From positions 3,906,001-3,970,000 of the forward strand of contig NZ_LR134116.1 of the NCBI RefSeq assembly GCF_900635455.1: a DNA stretch of 64,000 nt, written 5' to 3'. Both the position numbers and the translations under genes were made by a program. Under the pieces are notes generated by a model. That model had not been told where the DNA came from, did no database searches, and saw only the letters and a list, made by a program, of their open reading frames with translations. Numbering within the stretch: the first letter of the stretch is position 1; each line of letters begins with the position of its first letter. Below are positions 23,725 through 34,093 of the stretch, piece by piece. This DNA is from Yersinia intermedia (GTDB lineage: Bacteria > Pseudomonadota > Gammaproteobacteria > Enterobacterales > Enterobacteriaceae).

Positions 23725-24678
23725 TCAGTCGATCTGTTTTACATCGACACGTAACTCTTTAGGTACTTCGAAAACGATACTCTCTTCACGGCCACTGAGT
23801 TCGATAGATCCACCAGCACCAAGAGCTTGCAAGCGTGCGATGACTTGTTGAACCAGAATATCAGGAGCAGATGCGCCAGCAGTAACACCAATACGTGCCG
23901 CACCCTGCAACCATAACTCTTGTATATCCGCTGCTGAATCAATTAGATAAGCAGGTTTACCCATCCGCTGTGCCAACTCAGCCAACCGATTAGAGTTAGA
24001 GGAGTTTTTCGAGCCAACCACTAAGACAACATCAGCATCATTAGCCAGATTGCGCACCGCTTCCTGCCGGTTGGTCGTGGCATAGCAGATATCATCTTTG
24101 CGTGGACCGACAATCTTCGGGAAACGCTGGTGCAAGGCATCGATAATTGCAGAGGTATCATCAACCGACAAAGTCGTCTGTGTCATAAAGCACAGATTGT
24201 TCTCATCTTTAACCTGCAAAGCCCATACATCATCAGGTGATTCAACCAGATACATGCCCCCTTGCGGGTTGCTGTATTGCCCCATGGTACCCTCCACTTC
24301 CGGGTGACCAGCGTGCCCTATCAAGATGGCTTCTTTACCCTTGCGGCTAGCGCGTGCGACTTCCATATGAACTTTGGTCACCAATGGGCAGGTTGCGTCA
24401 AACAGCATCGTCAGCTTGCGCTCACGAGCTTCTGCTCGCACAGCCTGCGACACGCCATGGGCTGAGAAAATCAGAATAGAGCCATCTGGCACTTCTGCTA
24501 TCTCCTCAATAAAGATAGCACCGCGCTCACGCAAGCTATCAACCACATAACGGTTGTGTACCACTTCATGGCGCACATAAATTGGCGCGCCATACATTTC
24601 GATCGCGCGTTCAACAATACTGATAGCCCGATCAACTCCGGCACAAAAACCGCGTGGATTAGCCAGCAATATCTGCAT
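23725..24678 (-). CDS. ispH: 4-hydroxy-3-methylbut-2-enyl diphosphate reductase
   Basis: IspH is the last enzyme of the MEP isoprenoid pathway, converting HMBPP to IPP and DMAPP with an Fe-S cluster. The three cluster cysteines are present: Cys12 in [12 protein letters not shown], one in [11 protein letters not shown] near 96 and one in [10 protein letters not shown] near 197. The motif [13 protein letters not shown] is also seen. From ATG 24678 the length is 317 residues (E. coli 316). AGGAGG precedes that codon. The longer frame back to 24876 merely overlaps fkpB. The start lies 20 bases inside fkpB. Confidence 0.97.
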   Translation of the reverse strand: MQILLANPRGFCAGVDRAISIVERAIEMYGAPIYVRHEVVHNRYVVDSLRERGAIFIEEIAEVPDGSILIFSAHGVSQAVRAEARERKLTMLFDATCPLVTKVHMEVARASRKGKEAILIGHAGHPEVEGTMGQYSNPQGGMYLVESPDDVWALQVKDENNLCFMTQTTLSVDDTSAIIDALHQRFPKIVGPRKDDICYATTNRQEAVRNLANDADVVLVVGSKNSSNSNRLAELAQRMGKPAYLIDSAADIQELWLQGAARIGVTAGASAPDILVQQVIARLQALGAGGSIELSGREESIVFEVPKELRVDVKQID

Positions 24679-25159
24679 GCATTGCCTCCTGTTGGGGGTC
24701 AATCTCCAGCACTTCAATTTCAAAGCTAATGGAATGCCCTGCCAACGGGTGATTGAAATCAACAGTAATAGACTCTTCCGCCACTTCCCGCACCACGCCT
24801 GGCATTTCACTGCCATCGCGGGAGGTAAATAGCATAATAGTACCGGCATCTGGCACACCGGTTTGAGCAAAATCACGCTGGGTAAAATACTGAATCAGAT
24901 CAGGGCTTTCCAAACCAAACGCATCTTCAGGCTGCAAGGTGAAAGCATGTTTATCACCCACTTTCAAACCTATCAACTGCTGCTCAAGTGCATCAGAAAG
25001 GCTGTCATCGCCTAAACGAAACAGCGCAGGTTTGCCGTGAATATGTGTTGATTCCGCCGTTGAACCATCTTCCAGTTTCAGAGTGAAGTGCACCAATACG
25101 GCGCTCTTGTCTTGTACAAAATGGTCTTGTACTTGATTACCTGGTACACGCTCAGACAT
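24659..25159 (-). CDS. fkpB: FKBP-type peptidyl-prolyl isomerase FkpB (SlpA)
   Basis: FkpB is a cytoplasmic SlyD-like prolyl isomerase/chaperone. The 166 residues contain the FKBP half-domains around [13 protein letters not shown] and [19 protein letters not shown], with the insert-in-flap chaperone segment between them. The N- and C-termini are each a little longer than in E. coli (149). I take ATG 25159, one base after the lspA stop with AGGTG upstream; another ATG at 25168 overlaps lspA. It is part of ileS-lspA-fkpB-ispH. Confidence 0.93.
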   Translation of the reverse strand: MSERVPGNQVQDHFVQDKSAVLVHFTLKLEDGSTAESTHIHGKPALFRLGDDSLSDALEQQLIGLKVGDKHAFTLQPEDAFGLESPDLIQYFTQRDFAQTGVPDAGTIMLFTSRDGSEMPGVVREVAEESITVDFNHPLAGHSISFEIEVLEIDPQQEAMHADIAG

Positions 25160-25160
25160 C

Positions 25161-25670
25161 TCATTCACCTTTATTCATGGCCGTTTTTTCAGCAGGGCTT
25201 AAAAAACCCTCAAAGATAACCAACGCAGCACCGATACAGATAGCGGTATCGGCGATGTTAAAGGTTGGGAAATGCCAGTTATTGACGTGGAAATCGATAA
25301 AATCGATCACCGCACCGTGCACCATGCGATCAAATAAGTTACCTAATGCCCCACCGATAATCAGAGCATAAGCACAATTGAGCAGGCGTTGTTTGGCAGT
25401 AGAGCGATACATCAGCACCATGAGTATCACTGAAATACCAATAGCGATGCCCGCAAAGAACCAACGCTGCCAGCCACTTTTATCGGCAAGGAAGCTAAAA
25501 GCTGCGCCAAAATTCTGTGCGTAGGTCAGGTTGAAAAAAGGGATCAGCGGCACTGACTCATACAGGGCAAAGTGGGTCATGACCCACTGTTTGCTGCTGA
25601 GATCCAAAATAACCACCAATACCGCCAGCCATAACCAGCGCAATCCGGTCGAACAAATAGGTTTACTCAT
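25161..25670 (-). CDS. lspA: Lipoprotein signal peptidase LspA
   Basis: LspA is the inner-membrane aspartyl protease that cuts prolipoproteins before the lipidated Cys; it is the globomycin target. The 169 residues show four membrane helices. The catalytic Asp residues are in [19 protein letters not shown] and FNIADTAIC, and the conserved NxGAAFS block reads [11 protein letters not shown]. The ATG shares a base with the ileS stop (TAATG), so it is translationally coupled to ileS. Confidence 0.97.
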   Translation of the reverse strand: MSKPICSTGLRWLWLAVLVVILDLSSKQWVMTHFALYESVPLIPFFNLTYAQNFGAAFSFLADKSGWQRWFFAGIAIGISVILMVLMYRSTAKQRLLNCAYALIIGGALGNLFDRMVHGAVIDFIDFHVNNWHFPTFNIADTAICIGAALVIFEGFLSPAEKTAMNKGE

Positions 25671-28486
25671 TAGGCGAACTTACGCTCTTCACCGTCTCCG
25701 GCAACGTTAGTGACACAGCGGCCGCACAATTCTGCATGCTCCGCCACCAAACCGACATCTTGAGTGTAATGCCAGCAACGCGGGCACTTCTCACCATCAG
25801 CCTTATTAAAGGTGATTTTCAACCCGGCAATCAATTCACTTTGCAGCGCATCATCACCCGCATCGGCATAAGGAGCGACTTTTGCGGCAGAGGTCAACAG
25901 CACAAAACGTAATTCATCTTGCAAGCTGTTCAACCGCGTAGCCAGTTCAGGCTCAGCGAACAAGGTGACTGCCGCTTCCAATGAACCACCGATATGCTTA
26001 TCACTACGGGCTTGCTCTAACACCTTGTTGACTTCGCCACGGACTTTTAACAGCTCGGCCCAGAAAGTATCGTTCATACTTTCATCACCCGCCAACCCGA
26101 ACAGACCGTCATACCACTCTTCAGTGAAGACATACTGTGGACGACTGCCGGGCAGTTGGTTCCAGATCTCATCTGCGGTAAAGGACATAATAGGTGCCAT
26201 CCAGCGCACCAATGCTTCTGCGATATGGAACAATGCGGTCTGGCAACTGCGGCGGGCAACACTGTCACCTTTCGCGGTGTACTGGCGGTCTTTAATGATA
26301 TCCAAATAGAAGGATCCCATCTCAACCGAGCAGAACTGCATCAAGCGCTGCACCACCAAGTGGAAATCGTAATTTTCGTACGCTTCCATGATCTCGGCCT
26401 GAGCCGCTTGGGCGCGGCCGACTGCCCAACGATCCACTACTACCATCTCTTCCGGTTTCACCTGATGCAGCGCAGGATCAAACCCATTCAGGTTTGCCAG
26501 CAGGAAGCGCGCAGTGTTACGGATACGGCGATAAGAGTCAGCAGAGCGTTTGAGGATTTCGTCAGAAACCGCGATCTCACCGGTGTAATCAGTTGATGCC
26601 ACCCACAGACGCAGAATATCACCACCCAGTTTGTTCATCACATCTTGCGGGCTGATGGTGTTACCGATGGATTTGGACATTTTACGCCCCTGACCATCAA
26701 CGGTAAAACCGTGGGTCAGCACTTGGCGATAAGGCGCTTTGCCTTTCATCGCGGTTGCAATCATCAGTGAAGACATAAACCAGCCACGGTGTTGGTCAGA
26801 ACCTTCCAGATACATATCCGGGCTATGACCACCAAACTCAGGGCGCACGTCAACCACCGACGAGTGGGTTGAACCGGAGTCAAACCATACGTCTAAGGTG
26901 TCTGGCACTTTGGTGTAATCGGCAGCATCAGCACCCAGGATGTCCGCAGGATCCAGATCCCACCATGCCTGAATACCGTCTTGCTCAACGCGCTTAGCGA
27001 CTTCTTCCATCAGCTCGGTACTGCGTGGATGTAGTGCTTCAGTCTCTTTGTGCACAAACAGGGACATCGGCACGCCCCAAGTGCGCTGACGCGAGATACA
27101 CCAGTCCGGGCGGTTTGCCACCATGGTTTCGATACGCGCCTGACCCCAATCCGGGATCCATTGCACGCCTTTAATCTCTTCCAGCGACTGCTTACGCAGG
27201 CCTTTCTGATCCATGCTGATAAACCATTGTGGTGTAGCACGGAAGATAATAGGTGTTTTATGACGCCAACAGCACGGGTAGCTGTGAACCAGTTTTTCAA
27301 CTTTCAGCAGTGCGCCTTTTTCACGCAGCAACTCAACAATCACATCGTTGGCTTTAAAGACGAACATGCCATCCAGACCAGGATACGTCCCCGCCAAATA
27401 GCAGCCATTTGGACCAACCGGATTGGCAACTTCCAAACCGTATTTCTGGCCGATAACAAAGTCATCCGGGCCGTGACCAGGTGCAGTGTGAACCGCACCA
27501 GTACCGGCATCCAGTGTGACGTGATCGCCTAAAATTGCCGGCACATCAAAGCCCATAAACGGATGATTGAAACGCAGCAGTTCTAAATCAGAACCTTTGC
27601 AGCTCCCCAATACCGTCCATTCAGCAATACCTGCGCGCTTCATGACACTTTCAACCAGGTCTTCTGCCAGAATCAGGCATTCGCCATTGACCTGGACAAG
27701 TTGGTAAATGTATTCAGCATTCAGTGAAATCGCACGGTTAGCGGGCAAGGTCCACGGAGTTGTCGTCCAGATAACCAGTGAAATCGGGCCGTTAATCGCC
27801 GCAACATTAAATTTGGCGCTCACTGCCGCTACATCGACGGCATTAAAGCGCACATCGATAGAAGGTGAGGTTTTATCGTAATATTCAACTTCTGCTTCAG
27901 CCAGTGACGAACCGCAATCGGTACACCAATGCACTGGCTTCGCGCCTTTGTGCAGGTGGCCGTTATCAATGATTTTGCTTAATGAACGAATGATATTGGC
28001 TTCAGTTTTGAAATCCATCGTCAGATAAGGATGGTCCCAATCGCCCAATACGCCCAGGCGGATGAAGTCTTTCTTCTGGCCTTCAACCTGTTCAGCAGCA
28101 TATTTACGGCAGGCAGCACGGAACTCTGCGGCACTGACTTTCTCGCCCGGTTTACCAATTAACTGTTCAACTTTTAACTCGATCGGCAAACCATGGCAGT
28201 CCCACCCTGGAATATAAGGAGAGTCGTAACCCGCCATTCCTTTCGATTTAACAATAATGTCTTTGAGAATTTTGTTAACAGAGTGACCAATGTGAATGTT
28301 GCCGTTCGCATAAGGAGGGCCGTCGTGCAAAATAAAGGTTTTTTTACCTTTCTTGGCCGTACGAATAATCCCGTACAGATCCTGCTCATACCAACGTTTC
28401 AGCATGTCAGGTTCACGCTTAGCCAGATCGCCGCGCATCGGGAACCCTGTTTCAGGCAAGTTCAGGGTATTCTTGTAGTCACTCAT
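25670..28486 (-). CDS. ileS: Isoleucyl-tRNA synthetase
   Basis: IleS charges tRNA-Ile. The 938 residues match the bacterial class I enzyme. The HIGH signature is in [15 protein letters not shown] near residue 65 and the KMSKS loop in [10 protein letters not shown] near 600. The editing domain lies between ([12 protein letters not shown]; the [12 protein letters not shown] block). A C-terminal zinc finger uses CPRCWHY and CGRCVTN. It precedes lspA with a one-base overlap, the usual enterobacterial arrangement; ribF lies 31 bases upstream. Confidence 0.97.
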   Translation of the reverse strand: MSDYKNTLNLPETGFPMRGDLAKREPDMLKRWYEQDLYGIIRTAKKGKKTFILHDGPPYANGNIHIGHSVNKILKDIIVKSKGMAGYDSPYIPGWDCHGLPIELKVEQLIGKPGEKVSAAEFRAACRKYAAEQVEGQKKDFIRLGVLGDWDHPYLTMDFKTEANIIRSLSKIIDNGHLHKGAKPVHWCTDCGSSLAEAEVEYYDKTSPSIDVRFNAVDVAAVSAKFNVAAINGPISLVIWTTTPWTLPANRAISLNAEYIYQLVQVNGECLILAEDLVESVMKRAGIAEWTVLGSCKGSDLELLRFNHPFMGFDVPAILGDHVTLDAGTGAVHTAPGHGPDDFVIGQKYGLEVANPVGPNGCYLAGTYPGLDGMFVFKANDVIVELLREKGALLKVEKLVHSYPCCWRHKTPIIFRATPQWFISMDQKGLRKQSLEEIKGVQWIPDWGQARIETMVANRPDWCISRQRTWGVPMSLFVHKETEALHPRSTELMEEVAKRVEQDGIQAWWDLDPADILGADAADYTKVPDTLDVWFDSGSTHSSVVDVRPEFGGHSPDMYLEGSDQHRGWFMSSLMIATAMKGKAPYRQVLTHGFTVDGQGRKMSKSIGNTISPQDVMNKLGGDILRLWVASTDYTGEIAVSDEILKRSADSYRRIRNTARFLLANLNGFDPALHQVKPEEMVVVDRWAVGRAQAAQAEIMEAYENYDFHLVVQRLMQFCSVEMGSFYLDIIKDRQYTAKGDSVARRSCQTALFHIAEALVRWMAPIMSFTADEIWNQLPGSRPQYVFTEEWYDGLFGLAGDESMNDTFWAELLKVRGEVNKVLEQARSDKHIGGSLEAAVTLFAEPELATRLNSLQDELRFVLLTSAAKVAPYADAGDDALQSELIAGLKITFNKADGEKCPRCWHYTQDVGLVAEHAELCGRCVTNVAGDGEERKFA

Positions 28487-28517
28487 TAGATTCTCGGTTC
28501 CGTTTCGGCTAGAAATA

Positions 28518-29456
28518 TTAAACCGGTGTCTTTAGCCCGAAAAATGTTCGGGCCGTCACCACATCATGGGCGATTTGCTGCTTCAGGGCATCGAGCGAAG
28601 CAAAACGCTGTTCGTTGCGCAATTTCGCGCGGAGCACCACGTCAATATGGCACCCATAAAGATCCATAGTTACATCCAGCAGATGAACCTCTAGCTGCTG
28701 GCGAACACCAGCAACGGTAGGCCGGGTGCCAATATTGGCAACACCGGGTAATGGCTCTGGACCCAAGCCATACACATCAACCGCATACACTCCTTTCACC
28801 GGAGCGACTAAACGTTTTAACGGCAAATTCGCCGTGGGGAAGCCAATCGTCCGCCCCAGCTCATCACCATGAACCACTCGGCCGGAAATGCTATAGGGGT
28901 GGCCAAGCAACGCCTCAGCCAACACCAAATCATCATCAAACAGTGCCTGACGAATAGCGGTGCTGCTAATGCGCAACCCACCATCACAAAAGCTATCTGT
29001 GCTGATAACATCGAAACCAAATTCAGCACCGGCTTGTTGTAACAGCTGAAAATCCCCCTGACGCTCTGCGCCAAAGCGGAAATCATCACCAACAGTTAAA
29101 AACTTAACACCCAACTTATCTACCAGCAACTGGGCAACGAAAGCTTGCGCAGTATTAGCGGCAAAACGCGGATCAAATTTTACGCACAACAGATAATCAA
29201 CGCCGGCCTCGGCCAGATATCTGGCTTTATCCCGCAGGCGTGTCAGCCTTGCTGGTGCTTTGTCCGCTGCAAACAATTCCAGAGGTTGCGGTTCAAATAT
29301 CATAACCATTACGGGCAACCCTAAGCGCCGACCTTCACGCTTTAGCTGCTCCAATAAGGCCTGATGTCCACGATGGACACCATCAAAGTTACCGATAGTT
29401 AGCACGCAACCATGGTGGCGTGCCCGGATATTATGTATACCGCGAATTAGCTCCAT
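28518..29456 (-). CDS. ribF: Bifunctional riboflavin kinase / FAD synthetase
   Basis: RibF phosphorylates riboflavin to FMN and adenylates FMN to FAD. The N-terminal nucleotidyltransferase domain has [16 protein letters not shown] near residue 20, and the C-terminal kinase domain has [13 protein letters not shown] near 205 and [11 protein letters not shown]. The 312 residues match E. coli (313). It is the first gene of the ribF-ileS-lspA-fkpB-ispH group and divergent from rpsT. Confidence 0.97.
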   Translation of the reverse strand: MELIRGIHNIRARHHGCVLTIGNFDGVHRGHQALLEQLKREGRRLGLPVMVMIFEPQPLELFAADKAPARLTRLRDKARYLAEAGVDYLLCVKFDPRFAANTAQAFVAQLLVDKLGVKFLTVGDDFRFGAERQGDFQLLQQAGAEFGFDVISTDSFCDGGLRISSTAIRQALFDDDLVLAEALLGHPYSISGRVVHGDELGRTIGFPTANLPLKRLVAPVKGVYAVDVYGLGPEPLPGVANIGTRPTVAGVRQQLEVHLLDVTMDLYGCHIDVVLRAKLRNEQRFASLDALKQQIAHDVVTARTFFGLKTPV

Positions 29457-29793
29457 AGCTGGCTCAAAACAGTGGAAATCGCCGGATTATACCTTGTACA
29501 GCCCTTAAGGTTAACCCGCGATTGGTACCTTTAACCGAAAGTCATACCATTTTGCCAATATTGTGCAGGTAAAATCCCTTTTACTCACTTTATCCTGTAG
29601 AATGCGCACGGAGTTTGAATACAGAAGCAGGCTGAGATTTTTACAAGAACCACCGTCGAATCCCTTCAAGGCAGTGAACTGTGGATTTTTCTTTCGAAAG
29701 ACTGTATTCCGCAGTGTGAAGCTGGTAAAATCCCGCTCCATCACAACGTAGCAAGTGCCGCCCGTACAAACGGCGCTTATTTGCACAAATCCA
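29457..29793. other. ribF/rpsT divergent regulatory region
   Basis: This non-coding stretch separates ribF from rpsT. Hexamers TAAAAT and TAGAAT near 29571-29601, and TAAAAT near 29724, could be -10 elements of an upstream rpsT promoter, since E. coli has two. None has a convincing -35. Frames in it look spurious. Confidence 0.4.
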
Positions 29794-29822
29794 TTGACAA
29801 ACGAAGGCTAAAAGGGCATATT
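29794..29822 (+). promoter_or_regulatory. rpsT proximal promoter
   Basis: TTGACA at 29794-29799, a 17-base spacer, then CATATT at 29817-29822. It is a strong sigma-70 promoter about 40 bases before the rpsT start. Confidence 0.8.
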
Positions 29823-29870
29823 CCTCGGCCTTTGAATTGTCCTCAATAGAATATATTTGGGAGTTGGACC

Positions 29871-30134
29871 TTGGCTAATATCAAATCAGCTAAGAAACGC
29901 GCCGTACAGTCTGAGAAACGCCGCAAGCATAACGCTAGCCGTCGCTCAATGGTGCGTACCTTCATTAAGAAGGTGTATGCGGCAATTGCAGCTGGCGATA
30001 AAGACGCAGCGCAAAAAGCATTTAATGAAATGCAACCAATCGTGGATCGTCAGTCCTGTAAAGGTCTGATCCACAAAAACAAAGCAGCGCGCCATAAGTC
30101 AAACTTAGTCGCGCAAATCAACGCAATGCAGTAA
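29871..30134 (+). CDS. rpsT: 30S ribosomal protein S20
   Basis: S20 binds 16S rRNA early in 30S assembly. The 87 residues are Lys/Arg/Ala-rich ([17 protein letters not shown]...) and align over the whole length of the family. It starts with TTG at 29871, preceded by GGGAG; E. coli rpsT also uses UUG, which is linked to its translational autoregulation. It is monocistronic, with its own promoter and terminator. Confidence 0.98.
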
Positions 30135-30158
30135 TTGCATTACGTCGATTGCTTAGTA

Positions 30159-30186
30159 AAAAGACCGGCCTAGGCCGGTTTTTTTA
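30159..30186 (+). terminator. rpsT terminator
   Basis: ACCGGCC-ta-GGCCGGT followed by seven T, 30 bases after the rpsT stop. Confidence 0.92.
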
Positions 30187-30239
30187 TATCCAATGATTGA
30201 TATTGCTTACAATTTAACCTCTTTACTGTCAGCCCGATC

Positions 30240-30366
30240 TATACCCTATAGATTTCGAGTTGCAGGTAGGCGGCAACGAAATGAATCCAAGGAGTTGAGA
30301 TAACTCAATGGATTGGGGGAGTGATGGCAGCCAACACTCCTGCATATTGAAAGATGACGGGGATAG
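30240..30366 (+). repeat. Full-length ERIC variant between rpsT and nhaR
   Basis: 127 bp from tataccctatagatttcgag to aaagatgacggggata. The core arms differ from the usual cttaca/agtaag type: here gaatccaaggagttgag pairs with ctcaatggattggg. It abuts the nhaR stop codon, so it is at the 3' end of the nhaR mRNA. Confidence 0.85.
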
Positions 30367-31266
30367 TTAGCCGCTGAAAAGCGCGGAAAAATCTTTGTTA
30401 CATACTCGTTGTACTGCCGGATGTTGGATCATCCGCTCGGCAAAAATCACGTAATACTCTTCCTGCACACTGTCTAAGCGGCCAATTTCAACAATCTGGT
30501 CATCTTTAGCATAGGTATCAGCAGCGTACATTGTCGGTGCGACAAAAATAGCATTGTTATAAATAGCGAAAGCATTCATCAGTGCCGCGTCATCAAACTC
30601 CCCCAGAATCTCTACCTGTAGCCCTTTGCTGTTAATCCAATTCAACAATTTGCGCCCAAGCATGGAACGACGGCCCGGTATCAGCAAACGTTTTTGCTGC
30701 AAACAAGCAGGGAAAGGTAAATCCGGGATAGGCTGACGACAATAAAAACTCACGCTGCATTCGCCCAACTTAACAGAGAACAACCCTTCTTGTTGGCTGG
30801 AATCAACCGGACAATCGGACAGAATCATATCCAGCTTGTGCTGACTTAACTGCTCCAGCAGCATTTCGTGGGTCGATTCAAAACAGCGCAGATGAATTTT
30901 TTCATTCTCAACGACGGCCGTTTCCAGTACCTGGCTCACTAAACGCTTGGATAATGCATCGGCCACACCCACATCGAACAACAGATTAGCTTCTTTACGG
31001 TAGTTAACGATATCCAGCATTTCATGGCTGAGCATGAACATTTTATCCGCATAACGAAAGACCAACTGCCCCAGTTCTGATGGCACCAAGCCTCGCCCCT
31101 GGCGCTTAAATAATTTACCGCCCAGGCGCTCTTCCAACGCTTTAATTTGCCCGGTAATTGTTTGTGGCGTTAGGAATAACGCCTCGGCTGCACCGACAAC
31201 AGAGCCTTCTCTACAGACCTGCCAAAAGTAATAAAGATGATTGAAATTGATATGTGACATTCGCAT
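30367..31266 (-). CDS. nhaR: LysR-type activator NhaR
   Basis: NhaR activates nhaA in response to Na+ in E. coli and also affects other genes such as the pga biofilm operon there. The N-terminal winged helix-turn-helix is at residues 5-65 ([24 protein letters not shown]), followed by a LysR effector domain. The 299 residues match E. coli (301). The ATG at 31266 follows AGGGG by eight bases. The gene lies 166 bases downstream of nhaA, with a hairpin between. Confidence 0.95.
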   Translation of the reverse strand: MRMSHINFNHLYYFWQVCREGSVVGAAEALFLTPQTITGQIKALEERLGGKLFKRQGRGLVPSELGQLVFRYADKMFMLSHEMLDIVNYRKEANLLFDVGVADALSKRLVSQVLETAVVENEKIHLRCFESTHEMLLEQLSQHKLDMILSDCPVDSSQQEGLFSVKLGECSVSFYCRQPIPDLPFPACLQQKRLLIPGRRSMLGRKLLNWINSKGLQVEILGEFDDAALMNAFAIYNNAIFVAPTMYAADTYAKDDQIVEIGRLDSVQEEYYVIFAERMIQHPAVQRVCNKDFSALFSG

Positions 31267-31365
31267 GTTGTTATCCCCTTAACATATCGCGGGCAGATAC
31301 ATGGCTCCATCCACGACAAACGGTCCTTGTTCTGAGACCACACTAACTGTGAGTCAGGAATTGCC

Positions 31366-31404
31366 AAACAAAACCGCCGGTGTCATTACCCTCACACCGG
31401 CGGT
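31366..31404 (-). terminator. Hairpin between nhaA and nhaR
   Basis: ACCGCCGGTGT and ACACCGGCGGT form a perfect 11-bp stem with a 10-base loop. On the nhaA strand it is followed by TTTTGTTT, so it looks like an intrinsic terminator or attenuator that would reduce readthrough from nhaA to nhaR. Confidence 0.75.
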
Positions 31405-31432
31405 GATAAAACGCCATCAGTGTAAAAGCCGA

Positions 31433-32611
31433 TTAATTCACCGCTTTTCTTTTCGCCGGCAAGGCCATACGCAACAAGCTGTAACCGACAATAGCGGCGA
31501 TGGTCGAACCTAACAATATTCCGAGTTTAGAATACGTTGTCAGGGCCTGCTCCGCGCCTTCAAATGCCAATGAAGCAATAAATATCGACATTGTGAAACC
31601 AATACCACAGAGCACTGATACAGCAAAAATCTGCTTAAAGTTTATTGCGTCAGGTAGTTTAGCCACCCCAAACTTAACCGCTAGCCAACTAAAGAGGAAA
31701 ATCCCCAGTGGCTTACCGATAAATAGGCCGCTTGCTATCCCTAACGGCAGCAATGATGTCAGCCCAGAGAGAGAAACCCCTTGCAACGAAACCCCCGCGT
31801 TGGCAAATGCAAACAATGGCAGAATTAAGTAGGCAACCCATGGGTGCAAACCATGTTCGAGCGATTCTGACGGCGAACGATTATTTTTCGTATGCAGCGG
31901 TATCATAAAGCCGACAATGACACCGGCTAAGGTCGCATGCACACCTGATTTGAGGATGCAGACCCACAATACTAATCCCACCAGTAGGTAGGCTGATGTC
32001 TTCCCTACTCCACGCCAGTTCATGTATGCCAGTAGCGCAATAGCCGCGGCAGCAATTGTCAGGGCTTGTAGTGAAACCGCATGGGTATAGAACAACGCAA
32101 TAATGATGATGACACCCAAGTCATCAATAATGGCCAGTGCCAGTAAAAAGACTTTAAGGCTGGTTGGAACTCGGTTTCCTAACAGGGCCATTACACCTAA
32201 CGCAAAGGCGATATCAGTAGCCGCCGGAATTGCCCAACCCTGGCGGGTAACCTCATCAGCACCGTTAAATAATAGATAAATCAAAGCCGGTGCCAGCATA
32301 CCACCTAATGCTGCAATCGCTGGGAATACCGCCTTATCGCGGCCAGCCAACGAGCCTTCGATCAGCTCGCGTTTAACTTCCAGCCCGACAACCAGGAAGA
32401 ATATCGCCATTAAACCGTCATTAATCCACAGTAATAGTGGCTTACTGATATCCAGCGAGGCTATCTTTACCGATACCGGTACATCAAGAAATGATTGGTA
32501 AATGCTAAATAAGGGGCTGTTAGCCATAAATAAGGCGACGGTGGCAGCAAAAATTAGAATCAGCCCACCAGCAGCCTCTTGGCGTAAAAATTGACGGATC
32601 ATGTTTGTCAC
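31433..32611 (-). CDS. nhaA: Na+/H+ antiporter NhaA
   Basis: NhaA exchanges two H+ for one Na+ or Li+ at alkaline pH. The 392 residues show about twelve membrane helices. The essential Asp pair is in [19 protein letters not shown] near residue 165, and the unwound helix regions include [12 protein letters not shown] and [10 protein letters not shown]. It starts with GTG at 32611, preceded by AAGGAG nine bases away. nhaR follows on the same strand. Confidence 0.97.
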   Translation of the reverse strand: MTNMIRQFLRQEAAGGLILIFAATVALFMANSPLFSIYQSFLDVPVSVKIASLDISKPLLLWINDGLMAIFFLVVGLEVKRELIEGSLAGRDKAVFPAIAALGGMLAPALIYLLFNGADEVTRQGWAIPAATDIAFALGVMALLGNRVPTSLKVFLLALAIIDDLGVIIIIALFYTHAVSLQALTIAAAAIALLAYMNWRGVGKTSAYLLVGLVLWVCILKSGVHATLAGVIVGFMIPLHTKNNRSPSESLEHGLHPWVAYLILPLFAFANAGVSLQGVSLSGLTSLLPLGIASGLFIGKPLGIFLFSWLAVKFGVAKLPDAINFKQIFAVSVLCGIGFTMSIFIASLAFEGAEQALTTYSKLGILLGSTIAAIVGYSLLRMALPAKRKAVN

Positions 32612-32774
32612 AATGAATAACTCCTTACATCGGACAGTGAGCCTGTGCTCGGCGAATCAATGCATCAATTTTAGAATAGTCTTCAACTCGAAAAAAGTCG
32701 TTTTTATTGCATTAAATGATCGGGAAAACCGATCTATTAATGATCTGGTTCACACATAATAGTCAGTCGGAGAT

Positions 32775-32808
32775 GAAAAAAATCCCCGAGGTTAATCGAG
32801 GATTTTTA
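32775..32808 (-). terminator. dnaKJ terminator
   Basis: An imperfect hairpin, AAAATCCCCGA with TCGAGGATTTTT, has A and T runs on its flanks, about 40 bases after the dnaJ stop. Confidence 0.7.
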
Positions 32809-32847
32809 GTTTTCTTGCGCTTTACTCGCCGGTTAACAACCCATTGA

Positions 32848-33981
32848 TCAGCGAGTCAGGTCGTCAAAGAATTTCTTAACGCCATCTAAGAAGCTTTTGG
32901 AGCGGGGACTATTTTTTTCGCCCGCAGCTCCGACGAAACTCTCTTCCAGTTCGCGCAGTAGCTGTTTCTGTTTTTCGCTCAGATGGACTGGTGTCTCAAC
33001 CACAACACGGCATAACAGGTCACCCTGGCTTCCGCCACGTACAGATTTAACACCCTTGCCACGCATGCGGAACAGCTTGCCGGTTTGGGTCTCCGCAGGA
33101 ACTTTCAGCTTAACCCGCCCATCCAGCGTTGGGACTTCAATCTCGCCGCCCAAGGCTGCCATCGCAAAGTTAATTGGCACTTCACAATACAGGTTATTGC
33201 CTTCACGTTCGAAGATTGGGTGCGCTTTAACTTGCACCTGAACATATAAATCACCTGCTGGCGCGCCATGTTCGCCTGCTTCACCTTCGCCGCTTAAGCG
33301 AATGCGGTCACCGGTATCAACACCTGCGGGGATCTTAACCGACAGTGTTTTTGATTTTTCAACACGGCCATGCCCATGACACTTGTTGCAAGGATCTTTA
33401 ATGATCTGACCATTGCCGTGACAAGTAGGACACGCCTGCTGGACGGTGAAGAACCCTTGACGCATATGTACCTGACCTGCACCACGGCAAGTCGAACAAG
33501 TGACAGGTGAACTCCCCGGCTTAGCGCCACTACCATGGCAAACATCACATTCATTCAGCGTTGGGATGCGGATTTCTTTAGTCACACCGCGCACGGCTTC
33601 TTCCAGGGTCAGATCCATGTTGTAGCGTAGATCGGAACCACGGGAAGCACGTTGACGGCGACCACCACCAAAGATATCACCGAAAACATCACCAAAAATG
33701 TCGCTAAAATCAGCACCACCGCCACCACCAAAACCGCCGCCGCCCATACCACCTTGTTCAAAGGCTGCATGACCATACTGATCGTATGCTGCACGTTTTT
33801 GTGGGTCAGTCAGAATTTCGTAAGCTTCTTTAACTTCTTTGAAATTTTCACCGGTATCGTTCTCGTCCTGATTACGGTCCGGGTGATACTTTACTGCCAG
33901 GCGTTTATAGGCCTTTTTGATTTCACGTTCATCAGCGTCTTTTTTAACGCCTAAAACCTCGTAATAATCTCTCTTCGCCAT
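32848..33981 (-). CDS. dnaJ: Chaperone DnaJ
   Basis: DnaJ (Hsp40) delivers substrates to DnaK and triggers its ATPase. The 377 residues have the full type I layout: a J domain with HPD at YHPDRNQ (residues about 33-35), a Gly/Phe linker ([13 protein letters not shown]), and four CxxCxGxG zinc repeats reading [24 protein letters not shown] and [10 protein letters not shown]-terminal substrate domain follows. It lies 112 bases downstream of dnaK and is expected to share its heat-shock promoters. Confidence 0.98.
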   Translation of the reverse strand: MAKRDYYEVLGVKKDADEREIKKAYKRLAVKYHPDRNQDENDTGENFKEVKEAYEILTDPQKRAAYDQYGHAAFEQGGMGGGGFGGGGGADFSDIFGDVFGDIFGGGRRQRASRGSDLRYNMDLTLEEAVRGVTKEIRIPTLNECDVCHGSGAKPGSSPVTCSTCRGAGQVHMRQGFFTVQQACPTCHGNGQIIKDPCNKCHGHGRVEKSKTLSVKIPAGVDTGDRIRLSGEGEAGEHGAPAGDLYVQVQVKAHPIFEREGNNLYCEVPINFAMAALGGEIEVPTLDGRVKLKVPAETQTGKLFRMRGKGVKSVRGGSQGDLLCRVVVETPVHLSEKQKQLLRELEESFVGAAGEKNSPRSKSFLDGVKKFFDDLTR

Positions 33982-34010
33982 TCTCTTTTTTTCCTACCCT
34001 TAACATGCGT

Positions 34011-34042
34011 GCACGGGCGTAGAGTTTCCTCGACGCCCGTGC
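34011..34042 (-). other. Intercistronic hairpin between dnaK and dnaJ
   Basis: GCACGGGCGT and ACGCCCGTGC form a perfect 10-bp stem with a 12-base loop. No T run follows on the minus strand, so it is more likely an mRNA processing or stability structure than a terminator. E. coli has a hairpin and the reported small RNA tpke11 in this interval as I remember it; I do not claim that RNA here. Confidence 0.6.
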
Positions 34043-34093
34043 TGGTTTCCAGCAACAGTAAGGCCTACCACTGCTGTGCCCGCTTAAGGGCGA

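Noticed and set aside
24679..24876. N-terminal extension of IspH
   Set aside because: It lies wholly in fkpB in another frame, and a strong AGGAGG site precedes the internal ATG at 24678.
34011..34093. tpke11-type small RNA between dnaK and dnaJ
   Set aside because: A hairpin is visible, but no promoter or terminator defines a separate RNA from sequence alone.
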